DNA of 64,000 nucleotides from Leptospira sanjuanensis. Its GTDB lineage: Bacteria; Spirochaetota; Leptospiria; Leptospirales; Leptospiraceae. A program made the translations under genes and the position numbers. Positions 25,351 to 38,776 of the stretch are shown here, one piece after another (positions within the stretch are counted from its first letter, which is position 1; the number at the start of each line of letters is the position of its first letter). The stretch spans positions 1,222,001-1,286,000 of the forward strand of contig NZ_JAIZBH010000001.1 of NCBI RefSeq assembly GCF_022267375.1, in the 5' to 3' direction. Below the pieces are notes generated by a model. It did not search any database. It was not told where the DNA came from and saw only the letters and a program-made list of their open reading frames with translations.

Positions 25351-26919
25351 TCAGTAAATTAAGATCGCATATGGTCCGGGATTTCCCGGACCGGCGCCGA
25401 CGATATTGGGAATATTCGGCGATACGCTTCCGTTGATCGTATCCACGGTATACAGATTGACGACGTTTCCCGTCGACTCGGTGGAAAAAGCGTATTTACC
25501 GGAAGAATCCAAAATCACGTTCTGTGTTCCCATGCTCGAAGTGATCGCCGATCCCCATACGTTTAAAACTCCCGAAGAGTTGCGCGTGGGAATGACGATG
25601 TTGGTAGTCGCGGACGCATAGTTGGAGATAAACGCGAATTTCCCGGCGGGATCGAAATCGATGCTTGTGGGTTGCGTGAGCATCGTGTTGTAAGCGCCTC
25701 CCGCGAGCAAAAGTCCGTTCGTATAATCGATCGTAAAGAGATCCACGTTGTTTGTGGTATTGTTAACCGAATACAAATGTTCTCCGGTAGGATCGGTCTT
25801 GAGGAATACGGAACCCGCCGCATAAGGGGTGTTCGATCTGGCGCTCGGGATTCCGGTCGAGTCCAAACCGAAAAACAAAATACCTCCTCCTCCGTTCATG
25901 GACACAAAAAGACTATTACCCGCGGGATTCAAACAAATCGCTTGCGGTGAAGTGGAGGCTCCCAATCCGGGAACGATGTTCGGAGAAAGCGCGCCCGTTA
26001 CAGGATCGATTTTGAAATAGTAGATCGTATCCGCCGCCGCCCCGGTGGCAAACGCGAATTTTCCCGCGGGCTCGACTACGATTTTGGAAGGAGAAGGCAC
26101 GGGATAAGTCGAGGCGAACGTGATATCTCCCGAAGAAGTATCGATCCTGTAGGTTGTGATCTCCGAAGCCATCGTGGCAAAAAGGAATTTTCCGGAAGGA
26201 TGAATCGCCATCGAGGAAACTCCCGATGTTGTATTCACGAAAACCGTCGTTCGAGTCTGCAAAAGTCCGGTATTCGGATCCATCGTAAACAGCCAAATCT
26301 GAGAATTCTGATAATTGGAAACGAAGGCCCAAGCGCCGCTCGTGCCGAAACCGCCAGAGCTCGTGTAATTCGACGCCATACGTTCGCCTTGTTCGTTCAA
26401 AGCGTCCGTTGTTACCCTGAGTTTGTATTGGGTTCCCGATCGAAGAATTTTAGAAGGATTGAATGTGATTTTCGGATTTTGAGCGAGATCCAGATTCCCT
26501 TCGATACAGGATGCGAAGTCGTCGAAGCTGACTTGGACCGAACCCGAACAGGTTCCCGCGGTTGATTGAGAAGTCAGCGTTTCCGGACTCATCTTTTCGC
26601 TAAATGTCAGCTCGATGCCCGTTCCTCTTGAAACGGAGGTCAATCCGCTTGCGGGATTTTGTTGAAATACCTTTAGATTGGGATTGATCTTTCTTCCGTA
26701 ACGATAACCGCAGACTTCTCCGCTCGGGTCGTTGAAGGCGAGTTTTAACGCGAGACTTTGTCTGAAAACTTCGCTGGCCGGATCGCAGGCGCTCGGATCG
26801 AACGTTGGTCTGCAATTGTAAAGGAATATGCAAAAACCATAAAGTATGAATAGGACGCGGAGCGTATTTCCATTTTTGAATGTCCGTTTAATAATTTTAA
26901 GTTTATTATTTATTTCCAT
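25351..26919 (-). CDS. Lipoprotein with Ig-like domain and lactonase-type beta-propeller
   Basis: The 522-residue protein has an N-terminal hydrophobic segment ending in FLYNC, a plausible lipobox. A domain at about residues 78-190 resembles bacterial Ig-like/SbsA repeats (VSRGTGIELTFSEKMSPETL). From about 195 a seven-bladed propeller follows with repeats such as MAIHPSGKFLFAT, VVEPAGKFAFAT and ICLNPAGNSLFVS, the pattern of the lactonase/6-phosphogluconolactonase-like family. Leptospira encode many such surface lipoproteins of unconfirmed function; enzymatic activity should not be assumed. It converges on the FlgG-like gene with a 36-bp gap. Confidence 0.82.
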   Translation of the reverse strand: MEINNKLKIIKRTFKNGNTLRVLFILYGFCIFLYNCRPTFDPSACDPASEVFRQSLALKLAFNDPSGEVCGYRYGRKINPNLKVFQQNPASGLTSVSRGTGIELTFSEKMSPETLTSQSTAGTCSGSVQVSFDDFASCIEGNLDLAQNPKITFNPSKILRSGTQYKLRVTTDALNEQGERMASNYTSSGGFGTSGAWAFVSNYQNSQIWLFTMDPNTGLLQTRTTVFVNTTSGVSSMAIHPSGKFLFATMASEITTYRIDTSSGDITFASTYPVPSPSKIVVEPAGKFAFATGAAADTIYYFKIDPVTGALSPNIVPGLGASTSPQAICLNPAGNSLFVSMNGGGGILFFGLDSTGIPSARSNTPYAAGSVFLKTDPTGEHLYSVNNTTNNVDLFTIDYTNGLLLAGGAYNTMLTQPTSIDFDPAGKFAFISNYASATTNIVIPTRNSSGVLNVWGSAITSSMGTQNVILDSSGKYAFSTESTGNVVNLYTVDTINGSVSPNIPNIVGAGPGNPGPYAILIY

Positions 26920-27061
26920 TTTGGTCGCCTTGGGGTAAATAGCATCGGGCGAATCCGTAAGTCAAGGCGATCGATCGTTTTCGAAAGGTTTGAAAAATCG
27001 TAGGTTATAAAACGATTCCCGAATCTAAATTAGGAAATTCTAAAACATAGTTTGGAGCAAG

Positions 27062-27081
27062 CCCGGCGTCTTGCCGCCGGG
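27062..27081. terminator. GC-rich hairpin upstream of the exported-protein gene
   Basis: CCCGGCG (27062-27068) and CGCCGGG (27075-27081) are exact complements with a six-base loop. It lies between two divergent genes and has no T-run, so it is more likely an intergenic repeat remnant or regulatory structure than a true terminator. Confidence 0.3.
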
Positions 27082-27163
27082 AGCCTTATCGTAGGATCGG
27101 TTCGGGGAAAGAATTGAGCTTGCGTCTGTTCTTATTTCTAAATATCCTTTGTAAGCGGCACCC

Positions 27164-28294
27164 ATGTTCAAAATCATCCATCGCAGTTTCGGTTTTCAAA
27201 AAAGAAGCGTTTTTATTCCCTGTATTGCTGCGATTCTTTCTTTCGTTTTCCTTCCGTTATCCGGACAAGGGACTCCACCGCAGACAAATCCGCAAACTTC
27301 CGTTGATCCTCTTCTTCGCGGTTCTTGGTTCGCGGATCAGGAACAAAAGGAAGCCATTCTCTACAACCGAGTCATGAAACTCTTTCGACCCGACCCGCAC
27401 TTTGTCTGGAAGACCGATTCCCGCGGTAGAAATTATCGATTCTACAAAGACGGAAGAGTGGAGTTTTTGATCGATCGGGAATATCGCGAAGTTTTTCCGG
27501 ATGTGTCCGAACTCGACGTGCATACAAGCGAAGCGAAGGCGTTAGCGGATCACGGAGAACCGTATTCGGCGATCCGGCTTCTCAAAGGAATCGGACTTTG
27601 TTATCGATTCCAATTCGGCAAACTCGCGCCGGAAGAATCGCGTAAAGCGGGCGAAGATCTGAGCCGTTTGCTGAAACATATGGCGCACAAGCGCCTCGAA
27701 ACGGACGATCTGACCGATCCATACGGTTGCATAAAAAAGAATATTCTAAAACTGGAAAGTGAACCGTTTCGATTCTCCCTCGAAACGACGGACGAGTGGA
27801 AACATTATTTTCCCGAACTCGAATCGCCGGAAAGCGGAACCGAAGGGGATCATCTTTGGAAGGTGCGTCGGTTTTATATCGACGTTCCCGCCGATTTCGG
27901 AGCGGACGAATGGGAAAAAAGTTATCGCTCCCAAGCCGAAAAATTTCTCTATTACAGACCTGATCGAATCTCGCTCACGATCGGTTTGACTTATCATCCG
28001 GTCGCGTCGATTTATACTTCCAAAAATTACTTTCAACTTTGGGATCTCAAACGGGGAATCAATCCTCGAACCATCCGTGAGATGAACTTCCGCAGAAAAA
28101 AAGAGGACGATTCGTACGCGAGCCGATTCGACTTTTTTCACAAAGACGGACGAAAAGTTCCGATCGTGATCTTGGAAAAATATTATTTACGGGAAAATCG
28201 CGGGCTTTTGTTTTCCGTCGCGGGTCCGGAAAAACAGATTGATCGCATCCGACAAATCTGGTCACAATTGAATCAGAAATTGGTCGTCGAGTGA
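27164..28294 (+). CDS. Exported protein of unknown function
   Basis: The 376-residue protein has a signal peptide (hydrophobic IPCIAAILSFVFLPLSG ending in GQG near residue 36). The mature part has many Tyr, Arg and Asp residues: an N-terminal FYKDGRVEFLIDREYREVF beta segment, a helical middle (LKGIGLCYRFQFGKL) and a C-terminal mixed domain with KKEDDSYASRFDFFHKDG. I recognise no family. The stop is four bases before the next ATG, so it is in an operon with a membrane protein and may act with it at the envelope. Confidence 0.75.
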   Translation: MFKIIHRSFGFQKRSVFIPCIAAILSFVFLPLSGQGTPPQTNPQTSVDPLLRGSWFADQEQKEAILYNRVMKLFRPDPHFVWKTDSRGRNYRFYKDGRVEFLIDREYREVFPDVSELDVHTSEAKALADHGEPYSAIRLLKGIGLCYRFQFGKLAPEESRKAGEDLSRLLKHMAHKRLETDDLTDPYGCIKKNILKLESEPFRFSLETTDEWKHYFPELESPESGTEGDHLWKVRRFYIDVPADFGADEWEKSYRSQAEKFLYYRPDRISLTIGLTYHPVASIYTSKNYFQLWDLKRGINPRTIREMNFRRKKEDDSYASRFDFFHKDGRKVPIVILEKYYLRENRGLLFSVAGPEKQIDRIRQIWSQLNQKLVVE

Positions 28295-28297
28295 ACT

Positions 28298-29134
28298 ATG
28301 ATCATCGCGCTCGTAAAAACCGGAGATCGTCCTTATCCGCCCGGACCTCCTTCTCGAAATTCTCCCTGGCAGCTTCTGCTCATAGGGTTTTGTCTCGTGG
28401 ACGGAATGGCTCTTCTTTTTATACCGCTCGGAATCTACGGTTCGGTTTTGGTTACGGCCGCCTTGCTTTTGTTTCTATTTCTCCCCTTGCTTTTTTTGGT
28501 CATCCGACTCAGCACGAAATTCGGGAATCTGCTCTACGTCGCGCTTTTCCTGAGCCTTTTGTCCGCGGGAGTTTCCGCGCTTTATATCAGTCACAGCATC
28601 GGATTCTTTCTCGGAATTCCGGTGGGGAAGAACGTCGATTTAGCGCAAAGCGGAGAATTCGGAAACGATCGAATTCTTGTGTTTCGAGGAGTGAAAATTC
28701 TTACCGACTATGTCTCTTCCCGATCGGCGATCAGCCGAGCGAAGTCGGAACCCAAACGAGCCAAAACGATTTACTTTCACGTCGCGCCGTTGGTCGCAGC
28801 AAGTTGGAAAGAAGGAGATCCGATTCAGGTTTGGGTCGCTTGCGAACGGATGGAACTTCCGAACTGTTCTTGGGGTAGTTCCGTCTTTTTTTGGGGGGAG
28901 AATCTCAAGAATCATTCCCTCTATCCCTATTATAAACTTTCCGTTCAAGACGCCGGTAAGATTTATAAATTCCCGATTTCAGAGCATCCTATCATTTTCC
29001 GCCCGATCGCCGACCCGGAAAAAAAACTGGTTCGAGCCGGGATGTACGGACTTTCTGGTTTGTTCTTCCTGAACTACTCCTGGTTCGTTTGTATCTTTTT
29101 GGGGAAATTCTTTGGGAAAGGGAAGGAAGAGTGA
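28298..29134 (+). CDS. Membrane protein of unknown function
   Basis: The 278-residue protein has two long hydrophobic regions near residues 17-65 (probably two helices), another near 76-98 (LYVALFLSLLSAGVSALYIS) and a final one near 250-270 (GLFFLNYSWFVCIFLG). The central 100-240 region is soluble and faces the periplasm or cytoplasm as one domain (FHVAPLVAASWKEGDPIQVW). The polypeptide fits a signalling or assembly partner of the preceding exported protein, with which it is co-transcribed; no family is recognised. Confidence 0.75.
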   Translation: MIIALVKTGDRPYPPGPPSRNSPWQLLLIGFCLVDGMALLFIPLGIYGSVLVTAALLLFLFLPLLFLVIRLSTKFGNLLYVALFLSLLSAGVSALYISHSIGFFLGIPVGKNVDLAQSGEFGNDRILVFRGVKILTDYVSSRSAISRAKSEPKRAKTIYFHVAPLVAASWKEGDPIQVWVACERMELPNCSWGSSVFFWGENLKNHSLYPYYKLSVQDAGKIYKFPISEHPIIFRPIADPEKKLVRAGMYGLSGLFFLNYSWFVCIFLGKFFGKGKEE

Positions 29135-29251
29135 GCTGGTTGTTTTTAATACGGATGGGCGATTTGCGTAGCCTGGAATCGACGGAGCAAGCGGCTTTCT
29201 TCGATCCATAACCTCTTGCTCAGAAAGCTGAATCTAATTTACAGATAATCC

Positions 29252-29400
29252 GTCGGAACTACGACGATTTTTCCGTGAAACGGCGGCCCGCCCGCGTTTC
29301 GGGTGGTGGGGTGTGGTGGCGGGAAAACTCCGGAGGTTTTCCTCTATCAGAAAATCTCAGTTTGCACAAGTAAAAAGGCCGCGCTTTTGTCGGAACACTT
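29252..29400 (+). repeat. Dispersed ~150-bp repeat, copy B
   Basis: The copy begins GTCGGAACTACGACG and contains GGGTGGTGGGG, GTGGTGGCGGG, TTTTCCTCTATCAGAAAATC and ends TGTCGGAACACTT. It is the same block order as 208-357 (minus) and 63672-63820. The short inverted CCCG...CGGG in the middle replaces the CCACCC...GGGTGG stem of the other copies. The remaining bases of 29135-29470 show no gene. Confidence 0.85.
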
Positions 29401-29446
29401 GAATTTCCCCTCGGTCCGCTCGGTAGAAAAAAATCTTCATTTTCCT

Positions 29447-29498
<52 letters not shown>

Positions 29499-29499
<1 letters not shown>

Positions 29500-29569
29500 G
29501 AGACGGGTAGTAGAATCAGATTTTTTCTCCATCCGTAAATTCTATGATAGAATTACGAGACCCGTCTCT
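29499..29569 (+). repeat. Long inverted repeat enclosing a dyad in the flaA2 leader
   Basis: AGAGACGGGT (29499-29508) and ACCCGTCTCT (29560-29569) are perfect 10-bp complements 51 bp apart. Between them ATTCTAT-G-ATAGAAT (29539-29553) is a perfect 7-bp dyad. The outer left arm coincides with the end of the -10 box and the transcription start, so it could be either a DNA operator or part of the RNA leader. A strong RBS (AGGAGAA) follows before the ATG. Confidence 0.6.
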
Positions 29570-29592
29570 AAAACGATTTTTTATTTTTGTAT

Positions 29593-31312
<1,720 letters not shown>

Positions 31313-31398
31313 AATCTTTGATCAACGGGATGTTCTAAATCCCGTTTCTTCCGCGCTCGGTAAGGCCGAAACGACGGCTTTGCCGGGAAATCCCCCTC

Positions 31399-31430
<32 letters not shown>

Positions 31431-31494
31431 TGGCTATAATTGATAAATACAGGGCTGTCAGAGAGGAATTTAACCCCAAACGTCCCAATTTTCT

Positions 31495-34307
<2,813 letters not shown>

Positions 34308-34309
34308 AA

Positions 34310-34331
34310 AACATTCAAAAATTTGAATGTT
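34310..34331. terminator. Perfect 10-bp hairpin after greA
   Basis: AACATTCAAA and TTTGAATGTT are exact complements around a two-base loop, two bases after the greA stop. The A/T content makes it weak alone; it forms a tandem pair with the next stem. Confidence 0.6.
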
Positions 34332-34332
34332 T

Positions 34333-34369
34333 AAAATCCCGGGTCGGTTTCCGATTCGGGATTTTTTTT
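34333..34369 (+). terminator. Rho-independent terminator of greA
   Basis: AAAATCCCG (34333-34341) pairs with CGGGATTTT (34357-34365), with an inner GGTCGG...CCGATT that can extend the stem, and eight T residues end the structure. This is a classical intrinsic terminator. Confidence 0.85.
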
Positions 34370-34437
34370 GTCCGAATAATCGCAGCGATTTAAAGTCCCG
34401 CGATTTAGAATCGAACGATCCGGCTTCGATTTAAACG

Positions 34438-34689
34438 TTACGCCGTTTTGCTTTTATACTGTTCCTCGTTTTTTGTCGCCAATAATAATGCGACTTCGGT
34501 CGGAAGCAGATGTCTTTGCATGTAAACGAGCAATTCTTCCGCGTTGAGTTTTTGAATCATAGTGTTCGGAATCTTATCCCAACACTGATCGAAAACCGTT
34601 CGGACGTTCAAACCTTTTGATTTCAATTCTCCAACTTGATCGCAGAGAAAACGGATTCGTACGCGATCTCTTTTTATGATGTTTGCCAT
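34438..34689 (-). CDS. Small conserved protein of unknown function
   Basis: The 83-residue protein is basic and likely helical (MANIIKRDRVRIRFLCDQVG, LNAEELLVYMQRHLLPTEVALLLAT). It has a good RBS (AGGAGAAATACAATG) and a normal composition. It resembles small Leptospira proteins with no known function. It is divergent from the helix-turn-helix gene, with a 331-bp gap between their starts that contains TTGACA-like and A/T-rich sequence but no clear element. Confidence 0.6.
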   Translation of the reverse strand: MANIIKRDRVRIRFLCDQVGELKSKGLNVRTVFDQCWDKIPNTMIQKLNAEELLVYMQRHLLPTEVALLLATKNEEQYKSKTA

Positions 34690-35020
34690 TGTATTTCTCC
34701 TTTGTTCCGGACGTTCCGTCTGTCCGCTTTTCTCTCGATCGCATTTCGCTTTTCGAGACGGTTCGAATCGACAACTCCTATCTTAGTCCGATTCTCATTT
34801 TTTGAAAAGAATCGAACTGCCCTTGTTCATCGTATTTCCGTGTTATTATCTTAACGTCACCCTCGGACAAAAAAATCCTTTCGGAAGAATTTTTAGACGC
34901 TTCAAGATCGGAAAATGTTTCGGACCGCCCGAAATGCTTCCGTTCACGGCGCAAAGGAATGCAAACTTTTGAATATGCCCTCGGGCTTGACAAAAACGAA
35001 TGTGCTTTGTCGTTAGGCTC

Positions 35021-35383
35021 ATGATTCAAAAAAGAAAAAACTCGAGCCGGGGAGTGTATCGCGGAAACGAAACGCAGGCGGTTGTTGGATTTGCACAGGA
35101 AGGTTCTCTTTTCCGCAATGCGGGCAAAAACGAATTCAAATCGGGTTCGACGTCGAAGGAATTTCGGGCGGATCCCGCGGTTCCGAAAGATCCGAACGAT
35201 ACGATGACTCCGAAAGAAGTTGCCGCGTTGTTGAAACGTACGATTCGAAGAGTAGGGGATTACAGAAGAGAAGGTTTGCTCGGTAAATTCTGGAGATTGA
35301 CGGACGGTAGCATTTTGTATTCCAGAACCGGAGTGGAGGAATTCTTTCGGAGCCATTTCGTAGAAACCGAAGAGTTGGATTGA
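35021..35383 (+). CDS. Small helix-turn-helix (excisionase/MerR-like) protein
   Basis: The ATG at 35021 gives 120 residues with an unstructured basic N-terminal half. The C-terminal domain MTPKEVAALLKRTIRRVGDY then LTDGSILYSRTGVEEFF follows the helix-turn-helix and wing of the excisionase/MerR superfamily. Such proteins choose recombination direction or repress phage promoters, or simply regulate. It lies 690 bp upstream of the phage tail cassette in the same direction, so it could be the cassette's regulator, but this is position-based. A TTGACA box at 34987-34992 is a candidate -35 sequence. Confidence 0.7.
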   Translation: MIQKRKNSSRGVYRGNETQAVVGFAQEGSLFRNAGKNEFKSGSTSKEFRADPAVPKDPNDTMTPKEVAALLKRTIRRVGDYRREGLLGKFWRLTDGSILYSRTGVEEFFRSHFVETEELD

Positions 35384-35513
35384 TTGCAATGTTGTTTGTT
35401 CGAAAGACGTTTTGATAAATTGTAAGCTGCTGCCTAACCGCGAAATGCGATAGAACTAAGATTTCTGCGAGAATGGATTCGATTCAGCAAGAACTTGTCC
35501 CAAAATCAAAAAC

Positions 35514-35595
35514 TGTGGGAACTCCTGCTTTTTTCAATCCCTTCCTTGAAAATCCAAATAGATTGAAACATACGGTTTTGTAGGAGCTACAACGT
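35514..35595 (+). repeat. Composite short repeat, left of the tail cassette
   Basis: TGTGGGAACTCCTGC (35514-35528) and TGTAGGAGCTAC (35580-35591) lie 66 bp apart. A matching pair with the same order and similar spacing, TGTAGGAACTCCTGC and TGTAGGAGCTAC, begins at 51148. Both copies are on the plus strand, so they flank the tail cassette and the three genes after it as imperfect direct repeats. The rest of 35384-36069 shows no supported gene; the ATTTGTTCCGACAAAT dyad at 35756-35771 relates to the ends of the larger dispersed repeat. Confidence 0.65.
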
Positions 35596-36069
35596 ATTTC
35601 CCCGTTTCGGGAAATGTTTTAAATGTACCCAAAGAATCCGCCTTCAAAAGAAGAAAGAACGTTCTTATTCCTCTTTCGATTTTAAAAATAATCATCTGAA
35701 AAGAACGCATTTTGTCGAAGTCCTCTATTTCGAAAATCGCAGACTTGAAGTCATCATTTGTTCCGACAAATCGATTCTTTTAAGAAACCGCTTGATTTTA
35801 CTTTTGAGATGGGCCGCCGCGACTGATTTTTTCGATAGGCGCGGTTGCGCCGGATTGAAATCCGTTGTCCTAACCTGTTCTTGCTTTCCATTCTTTTCTT
35901 TCATTGATCTCTTTCGTCTTTTAAAAGCTTACGCTCCGGAATCGTTTCTTAACCGAATCGGCTTCTTGAAGTGCGCCCTTTATTTTTCCATTTCGGGTGG
36001 AAATCCCGTCCTATGACGTGCAATCGCGACGTAGATTTGTCGGAACTCTTGTCGTAAACTCACCGCATC

Positions 36070-36594
36070 ATGAATTTTGAATCCATTCAATCGGCGATGG
36101 ACAAGATGATCGAGGAGATCAAAAAACCCGATCCACCGATCCCTATGATTCTCGCCGATCAAACTTCTCTTCCTTCTTCTTATCCGTACGGAGTTTATAA
36201 AATTTTAGAATTGAATCAGGATTCTTTCGGCAGCGCGTCGAGACGGATCGAATCGGTCGATTCTGCGCATTATAAGGAAACTTCGCGGATTACTCAATCA
36301 ATTTCGCTTAACGTTAAATTTCTGCACGATTCTTCGATCACGAGTTGTTGGGAGCTTTCGGAAAAGGCGATGAGTTGGTTCGATTCGAAAGAAGGAATGA
36401 TCGAATGCGAATCGTTTTCGATCATTCCGGTTTTGATCTCTCCGAAGATTCAGGATCAAACCGTTTTAACCGCGAGCTTGACGTACGAGTATAGAACGAG
36501 CTTCGACATCATTTTTAAATTAAGAAAGTACAGCGAAAAGCAAGGCGAATCGACCGCAAGCGCACCAACGGTTGAATATCAGGAGGAAGCATGA
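36070..36594 (+). CDS. Phage neck/terminator protein, LIC_12616-type
   Basis: The 174-residue protein resembles the LIC_12616 neck-terminator family named from Leptospira. ILADQTSLPSSYPYGVYKIL, then SRRIESVDSAHYKETSRITQ and a C-terminal LTYEYRTSFDIIF strand follow the pattern of head-completion/neck proteins. It would close the top of the tail. It is first in the cassette and overlaps the sheath gene by four bases (ATGA). No portal or capsid gene precedes it here. Confidence 0.75.
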   Translation: MNFESIQSAMDKMIEEIKKPDPPIPMILADQTSLPSSYPYGVYKILELNQDSFGSASRRIESVDSAHYKETSRITQSISLNVKFLHDSSITSCWELSEKAMSWFDSKEGMIECESFSIIPVLISPKIQDQTVLTASLTYEYRTSFDIIFKLRKYSEKQGESTASAPTVEYQEEA

Positions 36595-37970
36595 GCGCAC
36601 AAACAGTCTCTAAAATAGAGCCGATCAGTATCAATCTATTTCTTAGAAATACTCCGGTTTCTCAAATGGGATTTGGGTTACCCTTGATTCTAGGAATCAA
36701 GGCTCCAACCTATTTCTTACAAGTTTCAAGTAATTCCAGCGGTCTCATTTGGAAATCCGCAACTCCGGGAGTTGTTTTTATCCAAGTGAAATACGTAGTC
36801 GCCGGAAACAACACGGCACTAAGCGTCGTTCGCGCCGGAACCGGAACCGTCAACGATCCGTATGTTGTTACGGTTAACGTTGCAACGGATGCGGGCGGCG
36901 TCGCGACTTCGACCGCGCATCAGATCAAACTCGCAGCGGAAGCGGTTTCCAATATTGCAGGAGCGACAAAGATCGTGGATGTGATCGAAACGGCGGATGC
37001 AGGCAGCGGAGTCGTTTCAGCCTTCGCGCAAGCTCCGCTCGCTTACGAACGATACATGGAAATCACGAGCGCGGACGATCTTTTGGAATTGGGTTTTACC
37101 TCTTCCGATAAGGAATACGTTCACGCTACAAAGGTTTTCAGACAAACTCCGAGACCGAAAACCGTTGCGGTGTTCCTTCTTACGTCTTGGGCGAATGCCG
37201 CTACGGAGATCGCGGCATTGCGCGACAGCGGAAAGGACGCTTGGTTCAAAACCACGGCGACCACTCACGATAAGGGCGAAATACACGCGTTAGGCGACTA
37301 TCTCGCATCCATCGAAAAGATGTTCTTTGCCTGCACGAGCGATCTTACCGCGCTTACGGGAAGAAATTCCATCTGGGAATATCTGACTCTTCATAAGAAT
37401 CCGGATTCTTTCCCGGAAGCTGCTTGGGTCGGCAACTCCGCTCCTCGCAGAGTCGGCTCGTATAACTACGCTTATCTGCCGCTCGACGGCGTCGAGAACT
37501 CGGGTTACACGAATTCTCAGATGAACTCCGTATTTGCGGACAACGGCAATTTGATCGTTGATTTCGGCGGAAAGCAGGTTCCTTATCCGGGAATTTCCAC
37601 GGCAAAAGTTTACGCCGATGTCGTGGAGAATCGTTCCTGGCTGAAGGCGCGTTTGAAAGAAAACATCACGGCTCTCTTTCTCAATTCGGACGTCGTTCCT
37701 TATACGATGCAGGGGATTCAGATGATTGAATCGAAAATGCGCGAAGTATTCGTCCAGGCGGGCGTTCAGGGAATCATCGCTTCCGTCGAAACCGAAGCGG
37801 ATAAAACCCGTTCCGATCTCGGAGACTATCAATACAAGATCAATCTTCCCGCATCGATCGACGAGATTCCGACGAACGACAGAAACAATCGGATTCTTCC
37901 GAACATCACATTCTCTTGTCGCTTGAGAGGAGCGATCAACGAAGTCGATATCGACGGGGAATTAACCTAA
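36591..37970 (+). CDS. Contractile tail sheath-like protein (DUF3383-type)
   Basis: The 459-residue protein matches DUF3383-type sheath proteins. It contains YMEITSADDLLELGFTSSD, FRQTPRPKTVAVFLLTSW and the C-terminal NRILPNITFSCRLRGAINEV. Sheath proteins polymerise around the tube and contract to drive it through the envelope of the target. It is long enough for a complete sheath subunit. It overlaps the neck gene and precedes the tube, which is the usual order for contractile phages. Confidence 0.85.
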   Translation: MSAQTVSKIEPISINLFLRNTPVSQMGFGLPLILGIKAPTYFLQVSSNSSGLIWKSATPGVVFIQVKYVVAGNNTALSVVRAGTGTVNDPYVVTVNVATDAGGVATSTAHQIKLAAEAVSNIAGATKIVDVIETADAGSGVVSAFAQAPLAYERYMEITSADDLLELGFTSSDKEYVHATKVFRQTPRPKTVAVFLLTSWANAATEIAALRDSGKDAWFKTTATTHDKGEIHALGDYLASIEKMFFACTSDLTALTGRNSIWEYLTLHKNPDSFPEAAWVGNSAPRRVGSYNYAYLPLDGVENSGYTNSQMNSVFADNGNLIVDFGGKQVPYPGISTAKVYADVVENRSWLKARLKENITALFLNSDVVPYTMQGIQMIESKMREVFVQAGVQGIIASVETEADKTRSDLGDYQYKINLPASIDEIPTNDRNNRILPNITFSCRLRGAINEVDIDGELT

Positions 37971-37982
37971 GGAGCATTGGAA

Positions 37983-38393
37983 ATGAGCGGTATTTGGGAT
38001 CCAAAAAAATTAAACGTTAGCTGCAACGGCAGAGACGTAAGCGGCTTAAGTCAAGCGGACGGGTTCTTTAAAATCGAACCCGTTACAAAGGAATACATCC
38101 TTTCACAAGTCGGCATCAAAGGAGATTGGAACATCTCCGAAGTATATGACGGAAGAGTAAAGTTGACTCTGACCCTTATGGGCGATTCTCCCGAGAACGA
38201 ATACTTCTATACTCTTGGTGAAGGTCGGCTTCCGTGTGTGTTCACGATCAAGGATAAAAGCGACGGAGGGATGCTCGGCTTTTCCGCACAAGGAAGAGTT
38301 TGGGAAAGACCCAACATCGAAAAGGGAAAAGAATACAAGGATCGCGCTTGGGTCTTTCTTCTTCCCGATTATAAAGGAGTGTTGACCGCATGA
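37983..38393 (+). CDS. Phage tail tube protein (DUF3277-type)
   Basis: The ATG at 37983 follows AAGGAG at good spacing and gives 136 residues. The sequence has IWDPKKLNVSCNGRDVSG, GFFKIEPVTKEYILSQVG and DGRVKLTLTLMGDSPEN, characteristic of the small, all-beta DUF3277 tube subunits of Mu-like and Pam3-like tails. It forms the inner tube. The upstream TTG at 37977 is too close to the RBS to be the start. Confidence 0.85.
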   Translation: MSGIWDPKKLNVSCNGRDVSGLSQADGFFKIEPVTKEYILSQVGIKGDWNISEVYDGRVKLTLTLMGDSPENEYFYTLGEGRLPCVFTIKDKSDGGMLGFSAQGRVWERPNIEKGKEYKDRAWVFLLPDYKGVLTA

Positions 38394-38776
38394 TGACGGA
38401 TAACGCGAACCAGGAACTGACGAAAACGGAGAAGAAGTTTGCAAAACATTCTTCCCAAGACGCGGAGAATTCCGTTCCGTCCGAGCCGATTTTAGAGACG
38501 ATCGACGACGACGCAAAGGTCGCGCAGATTCATTTCGTGGATGGAAGAAGATACAAACTTCAGCATCCGGGAAATCGAAAAGCTCTGCGTTGGAGACAGG
38601 AATCGATCTCTCTGACCGAAGGACTCAATCAGGATAAACTGATGGACAAGTTCTTTAAGTTTTGCGTAAAGCCTGTCGACCACGGCTTCGAACCTACGTT
38701 AGACGTAATCGAACCGAATCATGTGGAGGTATGGCTGCACGTAGCGAATCGATTTCTTAAGTGGGAGTTGGAATAA
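38390..38776 (+). CDS. Tail assembly chaperone, upstream frame
   Basis: The 128-residue protein lies between the tube and tape measure genes, the fixed site of tail assembly chaperones (gpG in lambda). It has a charged N-terminus then VAQIHFVDGRRYKLQHPGNRKAL and ends NRFLKWELE. The frame ends at TAA 38774-38776. A second frame, open on both sides of the junction, continues for 85 codons; see the next entry. It overlaps the tube gene by four bases. Confidence 0.7.
   Translation: MMTDNANQELTKTEKKFAKHSSQDAENSVPSEPILETIDDDAKVAQIHFVDGRRYKLQHPGNRKALRWRQESISLTEGLNQDKLMDKFFKFCVKPVDHGFEPTLDVIEPNHVEVWLHVANRFLKWELE

Noticed and set aside
35792..36016. 74-residue ORF between the HTH gene and the cassette
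   Set aside because: It lies in repeat-rich DNA, has no RBS and a composition typical of a chance frame.
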